A stretch of DNA of 64,000 nucleotides, taken from contig NZ_JABCPZ010000009.1 in NCBI RefSeq assembly GCF_013283785.1, positions 39,243 through 103,242 of the forward strand, in the 5' to 3' direction. This DNA comes from Nonomuraea antri. GTDB lineage: Bacteria; Actinomycetota; Actinomycetes; Streptosporangiales; Streptosporangiaceae. A program made the position numbers and the translations under genes. The notes below the pieces were generated by a model that did no database searches, had not been told where the DNA came from, and saw only the letters and a program-made list of their open reading frames with translations. Shown in pieces: positions 35,780 through 44,400 of the stretch. The stretch's first letter is position 1, and every line of letters starts with the position of its first letter.

Positions 35780-36537
35780 GCGCCGACCGGGGCGAGTTCC
35801 GGCCGCTTGGGCTCGATCCCGTCGCCCGAGGACCGGCCGTGGATGCGCCGGTTGATCCACGGGCCCAGGAACTCCCTGGCCCAGCGCAGGTCGTCGCGGC
35901 GGGCCGCCGTCCACACCGGCGGCTGCCTGGTCGGGTACGGCTCGCGCCAGTCCTCGGCCACCGGCACGCCCAGCACCTCGGCGGCGCGCAGCGCGACGCG
36001 GCGGTGGCCGTCCGGGCTGAGGTGGAGCCGGTCGGGGTTCCAGGCGCGCGCGTCGCGGAAGACGGGCATCGGCCACAGGTCCACCAGCAGCGCGTCGTAG
36101 CGGCGGGCGATGTCGTGGATGTGCAGGTTGTAGATCTCGATCTTGCTGTGCGCCAGCCGCATCACCGGCACGTGCCGCACGTCGAACCCGGTGAACAGCA
36201 GCACCCGGATCCCGGCCTCGGTCAGCGTCCTGACCCCCTGGTCCAGCCGCCTGGCCACGGCGGCGGGGCCGCTGCCCGGCCGCAGGATGTCGTTGCCCCC
36301 CGCGCACAGCGACACCAGGTCGGCCCCCAGTTCCACGGCTCTGGGCACCTGCTCGGCCACGATCTCGTCGATCAGCCGGCCGCGTACGGCGAGGTTGGCG
36401 TAACTCAGGCCCGGCTGCTCCGCTTCGATGTGCTCGGCGAGCCGGTCGGCCCATCCCCTGAAGCCGTGCGGGGCCGGGTCCTCGAGTCCTTCGGTGAAGC
36501 TGTCCCCTAGGGCGACAAACGAGGTGATTCGTCCCAT
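35722..36537 (-). CDS. SGNH/GDSL-family hydrolase
   Basis: About 271 residues from ATG 36537; TTG 36555, with AGGGTGA upstream, is an alternative start. Block I is FVALGDSFTEGLEDP with the nucleophile Ser, block II has Gly in NLAVRGRLID, block III is SLCAGGNDIL with Asn, and block V has RLHLSPDGHRRVA with Asp/His. There is no signal peptide, so it is likely a cytoplasmic esterase or lipase-like enzyme of unknown substrate. The C-terminal 19 residues are encoded in DNA shared with the convergent ABC ATPase gene. Confidence 0.88.
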   Translation of the reverse strand: MGRITSFVALGDSFTEGLEDPAPHGFRGWADRLAEHIEAEQPGLSYANLAVRGRLIDEIVAEQVPRAVELGADLVSLCAGGNDILRPGSGPAAVARRLDQGVRTLTEAGIRVLLFTGFDVRHVPVMRLAHSKIEIYNLHIHDIARRYDALLVDLWPMPVFRDARAWNPDRLHLSPDGHRRVALRAAEVLGVPVAEDWREPYPTRQPPVWTAARRDDLRWAREFLGPWINRRIHGRSSGDGIEPKRPELAPVGAQAGPGGFSPPVVSSRSIR

Positions 36538-36645
36538 GACCGGATAGTTTGCCAAGTCCGGATCACCCTACGCGACCGTAACAAATCCAGCGGGCACGCT
36601 CCGGCGAAGTAGAGGGGAAGGCAACACCGACACTGAGGAGAAGTG

Positions 36646-37500
36646 ATGCGCAGGAATCTGGTCCTCGCCGTCGCGGTGCTCGGCGCGGGGGCGGTCATCT
36701 CCGTCCCCGCCCAGGCGCACAGCGCGGCCCCTCGGGTGACCGGCCTCACGACGGGCGGCGACCTGGTCGCCTTCCGCGCCGACAACCCGGCGAACGTGAC
36801 CAGGATCGGCAAGGTCACCGGGCTCAAGGACGACACCAGGGTGGTCGGCATCGACTACCGCGTCCAGGACGGCAAGCTGTACGCCGTCGGCGACAAGGGC
36901 GGCGTCTACACCCTCGACAGGAACGCCAGGGCGGCCAAGGTCTCCCAGCTCAGCGTCGCGCTCGACGGCGCGAGCTTCGGCGTCGACTTCAACCCCGCGG
37001 CCAACCGGCTGCGGGTGATCAGCGACACCGGGCAGAACCTCCGGCACAACCTGGACGACCCGAACGGCGCCCCGGCCCAGGGCACCACGGCCACCGACGG
37101 CCGGCTGACCAACCCGCCCGTGCCTCCCGCCACCACCGGGGCGGTCGCGCTGGGCGTCACCGCCGCCGGCTACACCAACAACGACCTGAGCGCGAACACC
37201 GCCACCACGCTGTTCGACGTGGACACCACGAACGACCAGGTCTCGCTCCAGTCGCCGGCCAACGCGGGCAACCTCGCGCCGACCGGCAGGCTCGGCGTCG
37301 ATTCGGGAGCCGACGCCGGGTTCGACGTGTACAGCGCGCTGCGCAAGGGCGTGACGGTCTCCAACAGCGCGTACGCGGCGCTCAAGGTCGACGGCGCCTA
37401 CCGGTTCTACGCGGTGAACGCCCTGACCGGGGCGGCGCTCCAGATCGGGACGTTCCCGGCGAGCCGCCAGGTGAGCGACATCGCCGTCGAGCTCGACTGA
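36646..37500 (+). CDS. Secreted DUF4394 protein
   Basis: A 284-residue protein from ATG 36646, with GAGGAG five bases upstream. The signal peptide RRNLVLAVAVLGAGAVISV ends near AQA-HS. The mature part has the repeated DUF4394 pattern: VVGIDYRVQDGKLYAVGDKG, DFNPAANRLRVISDTGQN, TTLFDVDTTNDQVSLQSP and FYAVNALTGAALQIGTFP, which suggests a beta-propeller. The function of the family is unknown; many members are exported. It stands alone between the SGNH hydrolase and the CocE-type gene. Confidence 0.88.
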   Translation: MRRNLVLAVAVLGAGAVISVPAQAHSAAPRVTGLTTGGDLVAFRADNPANVTRIGKVTGLKDDTRVVGIDYRVQDGKLYAVGDKGGVYTLDRNARAAKVSQLSVALDGASFGVDFNPAANRLRVISDTGQNLRHNLDDPNGAPAQGTTATDGRLTNPPVPPATTGAVALGVTAAGYTNNDLSANTATTLFDVDTTNDQVSLQSPANAGNLAPTGRLGVDSGADAGFDVYSALRKGVTVSNSAYAALKVDGAYRFYAVNALTGAALQIGTFPASRQVSDIAVELD

Positions 37501-37547
37501 TCCCCCCGGTCTACCGCACCCCCGGTGGCATCTGTTACTGGTAGGTA

Positions 37548-39164
37548 ATGCGACGCGTACGGGTCCTGCGTGACCTGATCGTAGCGATGCCCGACGGGGT
37601 GAACCTGCTGGCCGACCGCTGGTTCCCGGCCGGGGACGAGCGGGCGCCGGTGATTCTCATCCGCTCTCCGTACGGCCGGTCGGGCCTGATCGGCCGGCTG
37701 TACGGGCGCGGCTTCGCCAAGCACGGCTTCCAGGTGGTGATCCAGAGTTGCCGGGGCGGGTTCGGGTCAGGGGGCCTGCCCGACCCGCTCGGCGACGAGC
37801 GCGACGACGGCCTGGCCACCGTCGCCTGGCTGCGCGAACAGCCCTGGTACCACGGCTCGTTCGCCATGTTCGGCCCATCGTACCTGGGTTTCACCCAGTG
37901 GGCGGTGGCCGCCGAGGCCGGGCCCGAGCTGAAGGCGATGGCCACCCAGATCACCGCCTCCCAGTTCAGGGACGCCGCCTACGTGGGCGGCGCGTTCGCC
38001 CTGGAGTCGGCGCTGGGCTGGACCGCGCTGACCGACCCGGGCTCCCCCTTCATGCCCGTCACCTCGATGCTGACCGTGCCCAGGGCCACCAGGCGCGCGG
38101 CGCTGTCCGGGCGGCCGGTGGGCGAGCTGGACCTGCTCACCTCCGGCCACCCGCTGCGCTTCTTCCAGGAGCTGCTGGCCCATCACGCCGACCCGGCGGT
38201 GCCGTACTGGGACAAGCGGGACTTCCATCCGCGCGTCGGCGAGGTGGAGGCGGCGGTCACCATGCTCGGCGGCTGGTACGACGTGTTCCTGCCCTGGCAG
38301 ATCAAGGACTACCTGGCCATGCGCGCGGCGGGCCGGCGGCCGTACCTGACGATCGGCCCCTGGTACCACGTCGACCCCAGGCACGGGCGGCCCACCATGG
38401 CCGAGGCGGTGGCCTGGTTCCGCGCGCACCTGCTCGGCGACCCGTCGGGGCTGCGTCCCGACCCGGTCCGGCTGTACGTGACCGGCGCCGGGCAGTGGCG
38501 CGACTACCCCGACTGGCCGGTGCCGGGGATGCGCGAGCAGCGCTGGCACCTGCAGCACGGCTTCGGCCTCGGCCGGGAAGGCCCGCGCCCGGCCGGGCCC
38601 GACCGGTTCCGCTACCACCCGGCGCACCCGACGCCGGTGATCGGCGGCCCGGTGCTGCTGGCCGACTCGCGCCCGCGCGACCAGCGCCGCCTGGAGGCCC
38701 GCCGCGACGTGCTGGTCTACAGCTCACCGGCGCTCGACGCCGACGTGGAGCTGATCGGCCCGGTCACCGCCGAGCTGTTCGTGCGTTCCAGCACGCCGTA
38801 CGTGGACGTGGTGGTGCGCCTGTGCGACGTGCACCCCGGCGGGCGCTCGCTCAACCTCAGCGAGGGCGTGCGCAGACTCGGCCCGGACGACGGGGCCGCT
38901 ACAGTGGACGGCGTGCGCAGAGTGCTGGTGGACCTGTGGCCGATCGGCCACCGGTTCAAGCGCGACCACCGGATCAGGGTGCACGTGGCGGCCGGGGCGT
39001 ACCCGACGATCGCCCGCAATCCCGGCACCGGCCACCCGCTCGCCGCGGGCGGCCCGATGATCCCCGCCGACGTCGAGGTCTTCCACTCCCCCGAGCGTCC
39101 CTCGGCGCTGCTGCTGCCCCGAGTGCCGGCCCAGGGACGGTCCGCGTGCGCGCCGCGCGGCTGA
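37548..39164 (+). CDS. CocE/NonD-family alpha/beta hydrolase (X-Pro dipeptidyl-peptidase-like)
   Basis: A 538-residue protein. The catalytic Ser is in MFGPSYLGFTQW (G-x-S-Y-x-G), and RSPYGRSGLIGRLYGRGFAKHGFQVV is the usual N-terminal strand region. GGWYDVFLPWQIKDY and GPWYHVD lie in the alpha/beta core with Asp and His, and the C-terminal jelly-roll has SSPALDADVELIGPVTAELFVRS. Members hydrolyse esters (cocaine esterase), beta-lactam side chains or X-Pro peptides. There is no signal peptide. It overlaps the next gene by 19 bases, so a WYL regulator is co-translated with it. Confidence 0.9.
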   Translation: MRRVRVLRDLIVAMPDGVNLLADRWFPAGDERAPVILIRSPYGRSGLIGRLYGRGFAKHGFQVVIQSCRGGFGSGGLPDPLGDERDDGLATVAWLREQPWYHGSFAMFGPSYLGFTQWAVAAEAGPELKAMATQITASQFRDAAYVGGAFALESALGWTALTDPGSPFMPVTSMLTVPRATRRAALSGRPVGELDLLTSGHPLRFFQELLAHHADPAVPYWDKRDFHPRVGEVEAAVTMLGGWYDVFLPWQIKDYLAMRAAGRRPYLTIGPWYHVDPRHGRPTMAEAVAWFRAHLLGDPSGLRPDPVRLYVTGAGQWRDYPDWPVPGMREQRWHLQHGFGLGREGPRPAGPDRFRYHPAHPTPVIGGPVLLADSRPRDQRRLEARRDVLVYSSPALDADVELIGPVTAELFVRSSTPYVDVVVRLCDVHPGGRSLNLSEGVRRLGPDDGAATVDGVRRVLVDLWPIGHRFKRDHRIRVHVAAGAYPTIARNPGTGHPLAAGGPMIPADVEVFHSPERPSALLLPRVPAQGRSACAPRG

Positions 39165-40093
39165 TGTCGCTGGTCCTGCTGTTGCAGGGCCGGGGCGGGA
39201 TGACGGCGGCCGAGCTGGCCAAGGAGCTGGAGGTCTCCGAGCGGACCGTGCACCGCGACGTGCTCGCGCTGTCGGAGGCCGGGGTGCCGGTCTACGCCGA
39301 CCGCGGGCGCGGCGGCGGCTACCGGCTGCTCGACGGCTACCGCACTCGCCTGACCGGCCTCGACCGGGCCGAGGCCGAGGCGTTGTTCCTGTCGGGCGTG
39401 CCGGTCGCGCTGCGCGAGATGGGCCTGCAGGACGTGGCGGCCACGGCCAGGCTGAAGGCGGCCGCGGCGCTGTCGCCCGGGCTGCGCGACGCCCCCGCCG
39501 TCGCCGCGCAGCGCTTCCACCTCGACGCGCCCGGCTGGTTCGCCGGGGACGAGCCGCCGCCGGCCGCCCTGTCCGTCCTGGCCGGGGCGGTCTGGAACGA
39601 CCGGCGCATCACCGCCGCCTACAAGCAGGGCCTGCGGACGCTGGAGCCGTACGGGCTGGTGCTGAAGGCGGGCGTCTGGTACCTGGCGGCCCGCACCGGC
39701 GGGCGGCACCTCATCTACCGGGTCGACAGGTTCGGCGACATCGAGGTGCACGAAGACGGCTTCGACCGCGACCCCGGCTTCGACCTGGCGGCGTTCTGGG
39801 CCGGTCAGTCGGCGGAGTTCAGCAGGTCCCTGCTGAGAGACGTGGTCACGCTGCGGCTCAGCGAGCGCGGCGTGCGCCTGCTGCGCCACATCGCCGACCC
39901 GGCCGCGCTCGCCGACGCGCTCGGCTCGCTGACCGGCGACGGCACCGTGCGGCTGGCCGTGGAGTCGATCGGGGTGGCGTACTCGCAGGTGCTGCGGTTC
40001 GGGCCGGAGGCCGAGGTGCTCGATCCGCCGGAGCTGCGGGCGCTGGTCGCCGACGCCGCCGCCCGCATGTCCGCGCTCTACTCCCCTCCCTGA
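39146..40093 (+). CDS. DeoR-like HTH regulator with WYL domain
   Basis: About 315 residues from GTG 39146 (MRAARLMSLVLLLQ is the family's usual start); ATG 39164 is an alternative. The N-terminal winged helix is MTAAELAKELEVSERTVHRDVLALSEAGVPV, then the wing RGRGGGYRLLDGYRT. The WYL domain core is LEPYGLVLKAGVWYLAARTG, and a C-terminal WCX segment follows. WYL proteins sense small ligands or nucleic acids and often regulate the adjacent hydrolase or SDR. Likely targets are the CocE gene and the SDR/VOC divergent promoter (inference). Confidence 0.9.
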   Translation: MRAARLMSLVLLLQGRGGMTAAELAKELEVSERTVHRDVLALSEAGVPVYADRGRGGGYRLLDGYRTRLTGLDRAEAEALFLSGVPVALREMGLQDVAATARLKAAAALSPGLRDAPAVAAQRFHLDAPGWFAGDEPPPAALSVLAGAVWNDRRITAAYKQGLRTLEPYGLVLKAGVWYLAARTGGRHLIYRVDRFGDIEVHEDGFDRDPGFDLAAFWAGQSAEFSRSLLRDVVTLRLSERGVRLLRHIADPAALADALGSLTGDGTVRLAVESIGVAYSQVLRFGPEAEVLDPPELRALVADAAARMSALYSPP

Positions 40094-40096
40094 CGG

Positions 40097-40987
40097 CTAG
40101 CGGTAGTCGGCCGGGTCGGCGTCCTTGCCCGTCTCGCGCACCTCGGTGATGAACTTCCACACCTGCGGGCGGCTGCCGTCCAGGTCCGTCACGCCGTACG
40201 CCTCGGCCAGCTCGCCGCTGGTGATCGACCTGCCCGACCAGCGGGCCTTGTCCGGGTCGGCGGCCAGCGCCGCGACGCCGCGCCCGATGTAGGCGGGGGT
40301 CTCCGAGACCTGGAACGAGATGTCCACCTTGGCCTCGCGCCAGTTCTCCTCGGTGACGCCGAAGGTGTCGAGCATGGCCTCCGAGCGCAGGAACCCGGGC
40401 GTGACCGCGACCCCGGTGCCGCCGTGCGGGCGCAGCTCGGTGGACCAGGCGAAGCCGAGCCGGTTCACCGACATCTTGGCCAGGTCGTAGAAGACGTTCT
40501 CGCGGTAGCGGGTCTCGTTGAACTCCCAGGTGCCGTCGGTGACCTCCACCACCAGCCCGCCCTGGTTCTTGATCAGCAGCGGGAGCAGGTGGTGGCTGGT
40601 GATGAGGTGGGTGTCGATGGCGAGCCTGAGCAGCCGCAGGCCCTTGTCCAGGTCGTGCTTCCAGACCGGGGTGTCGAACGACCACAGGTGGTCGCCGCCC
40701 CAGACGTCGTTGACCAGCACGTCGAGCCGGCCCTGCTCGCTCTCGATCCGCTCGGCCAGCGCCTTGACCTGGGCCGCCTCCAGGTGGTCGACCTGCACCG
40801 GGATGCCGGTGCCGCCGGCCGCGGTGACCAGCTCGGCGGTCTCCTCGATGGTCTCCGGCCGGTTCATCTCCGAGCGCCGCTCGCGCGTGGACCTGCCGGT
40901 GCAGTAGACGGTCGCGCCGATCGCGCCGAGCTGCACCGCGATACCCCGTCCCGTTCCGCGGGTCGCGCCCGCCACCAAAGCAATCAT
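40097..40987 (-). CDS. SDR-family NAD(P)-dependent oxidoreductase
   Basis: A 296-residue protein from ATG 40987, with a strong GGAGGAGGGTGGAG site. The Rossmann loop is IALVAGATRGTGRGIAVQLG (GxxxGTG in place of GxxxGIG). VLVNDVWGGD replaces the usual NNAG, EVTDGTWEF replaces the catalytic-Ser strand, and FYDLAKMSV supplies Tyr and Lys. These changes mark a divergent SDR branch, and the absent Ser is notable. The substrate is unknown. It is divergent from the VOC/decarboxylase pair across a 77-bp region with a dyad. Confidence 0.88.
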   Translation of the reverse strand: MIALVAGATRGTGRGIAVQLGAIGATVYCTGRSTRERRSEMNRPETIEETAELVTAAGGTGIPVQVDHLEAAQVKALAERIESEQGRLDVLVNDVWGGDHLWSFDTPVWKHDLDKGLRLLRLAIDTHLITSHHLLPLLIKNQGGLVVEVTDGTWEFNETRYRENVFYDLAKMSVNRLGFAWSTELRPHGGTGVAVTPGFLRSEAMLDTFGVTEENWREAKVDISFQVSETPAYIGRGVAALAADPDKARWSGRSITSGELAEAYGVTDLDGSRPQVWKFITEVRETGKDADPADYR

Positions 40988-41007
40988 GTCTCCACCCTCC
41001 TCCGGAA

Positions 41008-41023
41008 ACAGGACATCTCCTGT
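41008..41023. promoter_or_regulatory. Inverted repeat in the SDR/VOC divergent promoter
   Basis: ACAGGA, CATC, TCCTGT: a perfect 6-bp dyad 21 bp upstream of the SDR start and 42 bp before the VOC start. A bound protein would affect both directions. The nearby WYL regulator is a candidate, unproven. Confidence 0.45.
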
Positions 41024-41064
41024 CATGTTTTCTGGCGATCCTCCGTGATAAGCACGTAGTTACT

Positions 41065-41613
41065 ATGAACAGCGAATTCGAGCTCCGTGGCGTCAACCAC
41101 ATCGCGCTGGTCTGCTCCGACATGAAGCGGACCGTCGAGTTCTACTCCGGCGTGCTGGGCATGCCCCTGATCAAGACCATAGAACTGCCCATGGGCTGGG
41201 GCCAGCACTTCTTCTTCGACTGCGGCGGCGGCAACGCGCTGGCCTTCTTCTGGTTCCCCGACGCGCCCGACGGAGTGCCGGGCGTGTCGGCGCCGAAGAA
41301 CCTGCCCGACCGCGGCGAGTTGCTGTCGGCGGTCGGGTCGATGAACCACATCGCCTTCGACGTGCCGCCGGAGCGGATCGAGGAGTACCGCGACCGGCTG
41401 GTGGCCAAGGGCATCGACGTGGGCGTGCTGCTGAACCACGACGACAGCGAGTTCGGCGTGGCGCCGAAGATGCACGACGGCGTGTTCGTCCGCTCGATCT
41501 ACTTCAAGGACCCCGACGGGATCCTGGTCGAGTTCGCCGCCTGGACCCGTCCGGTGGGGCAGCCGGGCGACGTGCGGCACGAGCCGCGGACCGCCGCCGA
41601 GCGGACCGTCTGA
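41065..41613 (+). CDS. VOC-superfamily (glyoxalase/dioxygenase-like) protein
   Basis: A 182-residue protein with two beta-alpha-beta-beta-beta repeats: GVNHIALVCSDMKRTVEFYSGVLGMPL and MNHIAFDVPPERIEEYRDRL. Candidate metal ligands are His11 (NHIAL), the second-module His in MNHIAF and Glu in ILVEFA. There is no ribosome-binding site before ATG 41065, so it may be leaderless. Its stop overlaps the next start (TGATG), coupling it to a carboxymuconolactone-decarboxylase-like protein. Extradiol-type ring cleavage or epimerase activity is possible; specificity is unknown. Confidence 0.85.
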   Translation: MNSEFELRGVNHIALVCSDMKRTVEFYSGVLGMPLIKTIELPMGWGQHFFFDCGGGNALAFFWFPDAPDGVPGVSAPKNLPDRGELLSAVGSMNHIAFDVPPERIEEYRDRLVAKGIDVGVLLNHDDSEFGVAPKMHDGVFVRSIYFKDPDGILVEFAAWTRPVGQPGDVRHEPRTAAERTV

Positions 41614-42239
41614 TGCCGCGCCTGCGCCGGGTGCCGCGCGCCGAGATGACCGACCCGGTGGTGACCTTCTTCAACGACCGCCTCGTCCCGGACGGCTCGG
41701 CCGACGACGGCACCGCGACCGGGTCGCCGGGCGACTGGTGGTCGGTGTTCGCGCTCGACCCGAAGATCTTCCGGCACTGCGTCAAGGGTTTCCAGCTCTA
41801 CCGCGAGTCCTCGATCGACCCGGTGCTGCGCGAGCTGGGCCAGGTCAGGGCCGGCTGGGCGCGGCAGAGCCAGTTCGTCTACTCCCAGCACTGCAAGCAG
41901 CTGCGGGCGCTGGGCGTGGCCGAGGAGAAGGTGCGCGCGGTCGCGCACTGGCCGGTCAGCACCGTCTTCGGCGAGCTGGAGCGCGCGGTGCTCGCCTACA
42001 CCGACGCGCTGGTGCTCGACGGCGGGCGGGTGCCCGACGAGGTGTTCGCGGCGCTGGCCGCGCACCTGCCGGACGAGCAGATCCTGGAGCTGACCTACAT
42101 CATCTGCATGTACGAGATGCACGCGACGATGGCGCGGGCGCTGCGGCTGGAGTTCGACGACCGGCCCGACCCGATCGTCGAGGTGCCGGCGCCCGAGGGA
42201 TACGGCACCCGGGACATCGCCGACGAGCTGGCGGGCTGA
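41613..42239 (+). CDS. Carboxymuconolactone decarboxylase (AhpD-like) family protein
   Basis: A 208-residue all-helical protein. The family segment is LRELGQVRAGWARQSQFVYSQHCKQLRALGV, followed by LERAVLAYTDALVLDGGRVPDEVFAAL and ILELTYIICMYEMHA. The active-site CxxC of AhpD peroxidases is reduced to a single Cys after QH, so a peroxidase role is unlikely and a CMD-type role more plausible. Co-translated with the VOC protein, which suggests a shared aromatic or organic-acid substrate. A strong terminator follows. Confidence 0.85.
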   Translation: MPRLRRVPRAEMTDPVVTFFNDRLVPDGSADDGTATGSPGDWWSVFALDPKIFRHCVKGFQLYRESSIDPVLRELGQVRAGWARQSQFVYSQHCKQLRALGVAEEKVRAVAHWPVSTVFGELERAVLAYTDALVLDGGRVPDEVFAALAAHLPDEQILELTYIICMYEMHATMARALRLEFDDRPDPIVEVPAPEGYGTRDIADELAG

Positions 42240-42317
42240 TCGACCGTTCGTCTCAGCGCCACTGACCGTTCGTCGCGAGTAGCCGACCACTCGCCGATCG
42301 GCGGGGGTGTGTGCGCC

Positions 42318-42349
42318 ACCGCTCTCACTAGGGTCCCGGTGAGAGCGGT
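42318..42349 (+). terminator. Intrinsic terminator after the VOC/CMD operon
   Basis: ACCGCTCTCAC (42318-42328) and GTGAGAGCGGT (42339-42349) form a perfect 11-bp stem with a ten-base loop, followed by TTCTC. Confidence 0.8.
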
Positions 42350-42367
42350 TTCTCATGCCGCCCGGCG

Positions 42368-42391
42368 TCTCGGATGCCGAGATTTCATCTC
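42368..42391. promoter_or_regulatory. Overlapping dyads in the AT-richer leader of the DUF3311-mctP operon
   Basis: TCTCGG-ATG-CCGAGA (42368-42382) overlaps GAGAT-TTC-ATCTC (42379-42391), so the DNA can form either of two competing stems. The following 42392-42523 is AT-rich for this genome (CATTTAAGCC, GGTTTAATACC, CATAAAGC) and probably holds the promoter. The regulator is unknown. Confidence 0.45.
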
Positions 42392-42523
42392 GACATTTAA
42401 GCCAAAACGTAACATTCAGGACGTTGGGTTTAATACCGGCATAAAGCTAACCTCCCTCCATTGACCGAATGTCAGGCGCCGGTCACGAGAGTCCGGCCCC
42501 TGATGCGTTCTTCGGAGGGGTCC

Positions 42524-42733
42524 ATGACAACCGGCGAACCGGAGCGGCGGCGAACCGACCGCAGCCCATGGAACTGGCTGCTGGTCGTGCCGATCGTGCT
42601 GCCGCTGCTGACGTTCCTGTTCAACGCCGATGAGCCGCGGGTGATGGGCTTCCCGCTGTTCTACTGGCTGCAGCTCGCGTTCATCCTCGTGGGCGTCGTC
42701 TGCACCACGATCGTCTACAGGATGAGCAAGTGA
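42524..42733 (+). CDS. DUF3311 small membrane protein, partner of MctP
   Basis: A 69-residue protein from ATG 42524, with GGAGGGG five bases upstream. A charged N-terminus (GEPERRRTDRSP) precedes two hydrophobic helices, WLLVVPIVLPLLTFLF and YWLQLAFILVGVVCTTIVY. DUF3311 proteins are typically encoded just upstream of sodium:solute symporters in actinobacteria. The GTGA overlap with the symporter supports a small-subunit role. Confidence 0.88.
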   Translation: MTTGEPERRRTDRSPWNWLLVVPIVLPLLTFLFNADEPRVMGFPLFYWLQLAFILVGVVCTTIVYRMSK

Positions 42734-44334
42734 GCGGGCACACGACCGAGCTGGTCGTCTTCATCGCGCTGTTCCTCCTGGTCAGCGGCATGGGCTTCGT
42801 GGCCGCGCGGTGGCGGCGGCCCGACAACATCGAGAGCCTCAACGAGTGGGGACTGGGCGGCAGGAACTTCGGCTCCTGGATCACCTGGTTCCTCGTCGGC
42901 GGCGACCTCTACACCGCCTACACGTTCGTGGCCGTGCCCGCGCTGGTGTTCGGCGCCGGCGCGCTCGGCTTCTACGCGCTGCCGTACACCGTGGTGGTCT
43001 ACCCGCTGGTGTTCCTGGTGCTGGCCCGCATGTGGTCGGTCTCGCACGTGCACGGGTTCGTCACGCCGGCCGACTTCGTCCGGGCCCGTTTCGGCTCGCC
43101 CACGCTGGCGCTGATCGTCGCCATCACCGGCCTCGTGGCCACGATGCCGTACATCGCGCTGCAGCTCGTCGGCATCGAGGCGGTGCTGCAGGCGATGGGC
43201 GTCACCGGGCACCTGCCGATCATCATCGCGTTCGCGATCCTGGCCGCCTACACCTACCAGTCGGGCCTGCGGGCGCCGGCGCTGATCGCGTTCGTCAAGG
43301 ACACGCTGATCTACATCGTGATCCTGGCCGCGATCATCTACATCCCGATCAAGCTGGGCGGCTGGGACTTCATCTTCGGCGAGGCGGCCAAGAAGTTCGA
43401 GGCCTCGCCGTCCGCCGGTGACGGGATCCTGCTCAACGGGGCCAACCAGCTCCAGTACATCTCGCTGGCCTTCGGCTCGGCGCTGGCGCTGTTCCTCTAC
43501 CCGCACAGCCTCACCGGCGTGCTGGCCTCGAAGAACCGCGGCGTGATCAAGCGGAACATGGCCGCGCTGCCCGCCTACAGCCTGCTGCTCGGCCTCATCG
43601 CGCTGCTCGGCTACATGGCCATCGCGGCCGGCACCAAGCCGGTCCCCGGCAGCCCCAACACGATCATTCCGAAGCTGTTCGACCAGATGTTCCCCGACTG
43701 GTTCACCGGCGTGGCGTACGCGGCCATCGGCATCGGCGCGCTCGTCCCCGCGGCGATCATGTCGATCGCGGCGGCGAACCTGTTCACCCGCAACATCTAC
43801 CGCGAGTACATCAACAAGGCCGCGACCGACGCCCAGGAGGCCAAGGTCTCCAAGGTGGTGTCGCTGCTGGTCAAGGTCGGCGCGGTGGCCTGCATCCTGC
43901 TGCTCGACCTGCAGTTCGCCATCGACCTGCAGCTCATCGGCGGCGTGATCATCCTGCAGACGCTGCCCGCGGTGGCGCTCGGCCTCTACACCCGCTGGTT
44001 CCACAAGGGCGGCCTGATGGCCGGCTGGGCGCTCGGCCTGGCGGCCGGCATGTGGATGCTGTACACCATCCCCGGCGCCCCCGGCTCCGGCAAGCTGCAC
44101 TTCGGCGGGTCGGCGTTCAGCCTGTCGAACCTGGGCTTCGACACCAAGATGACGATCTACGCCGGGTTCGTGGCGCTGATCGTCAACCTGGTGGTGGCCG
44201 TGCTCGGCACGCTGATCTTCCGGGCGCTGAAGGTGACCGACGGCCCGGACGCCACGCAGCGCGAGGACTACTTCGTCGACGAGGGCGACCCGAAGGTCAA
44301 GGAGCTGGACCTGGACCCGGCCGGCTCTCACTAG
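42730..44334 (+). CDS. mctP: Sodium:solute symporter, monocarboxylate permease MctP-like
   Basis: A 534-residue protein from GTG 42730, overlapping the DUF3311 stop. About 13 helices of the LeuT/SSF fold. WGLGGRNFGSWITWFLVGGDLYTAYTFVAVP is the start of the SSF core; FVTPADFVRARFGSPTLALIV and the middle segment with LFLYPHSLTGVLASKN are SSF signatures that also occur in MctP. It probably imports lactate, pyruvate or short-chain acids with sodium or protons. The terminator at 44348-44391 ends the operon. Confidence 0.9.
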   Translation: MSGHTTELVVFIALFLLVSGMGFVAARWRRPDNIESLNEWGLGGRNFGSWITWFLVGGDLYTAYTFVAVPALVFGAGALGFYALPYTVVVYPLVFLVLARMWSVSHVHGFVTPADFVRARFGSPTLALIVAITGLVATMPYIALQLVGIEAVLQAMGVTGHLPIIIAFAILAAYTYQSGLRAPALIAFVKDTLIYIVILAAIIYIPIKLGGWDFIFGEAAKKFEASPSAGDGILLNGANQLQYISLAFGSALALFLYPHSLTGVLASKNRGVIKRNMAALPAYSLLLGLIALLGYMAIAAGTKPVPGSPNTIIPKLFDQMFPDWFTGVAYAAIGIGALVPAAIMSIAAANLFTRNIYREYINKAATDAQEAKVSKVVSLLVKVGAVACILLLDLQFAIDLQLIGGVIILQTLPAVALGLYTRWFHKGGLMAGWALGLAAGMWMLYTIPGAPGSGKLHFGGSAFSLSNLGFDTKMTIYAGFVALIVNLVVAVLGTLIFRALKVTDGPDATQREDYFVDEGDPKVKELDLDPAGSH

Positions 44335-44347
44335 CCGCCCGATCCCC

Positions 44348-44391
44348 GGCCCCTGGTGGTGCTCCCGTTTACGGGACCACCGCCGGGGGCC
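44348..44391. terminator. Bidirectional terminator between mctP and the DUF6285 gene
   Basis: Nested complementary arms: CCCG/CGGG, GGTGGT/ACCACC and GGCCCC/GGGGCC around a short TTTA loop. It lies 14 bp past the mctP stop and 10 bp past the convergent DUF6285 stop, so it can serve both. Confidence 0.75.
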
Positions 44392-44400
44392 TCGTGCGTG

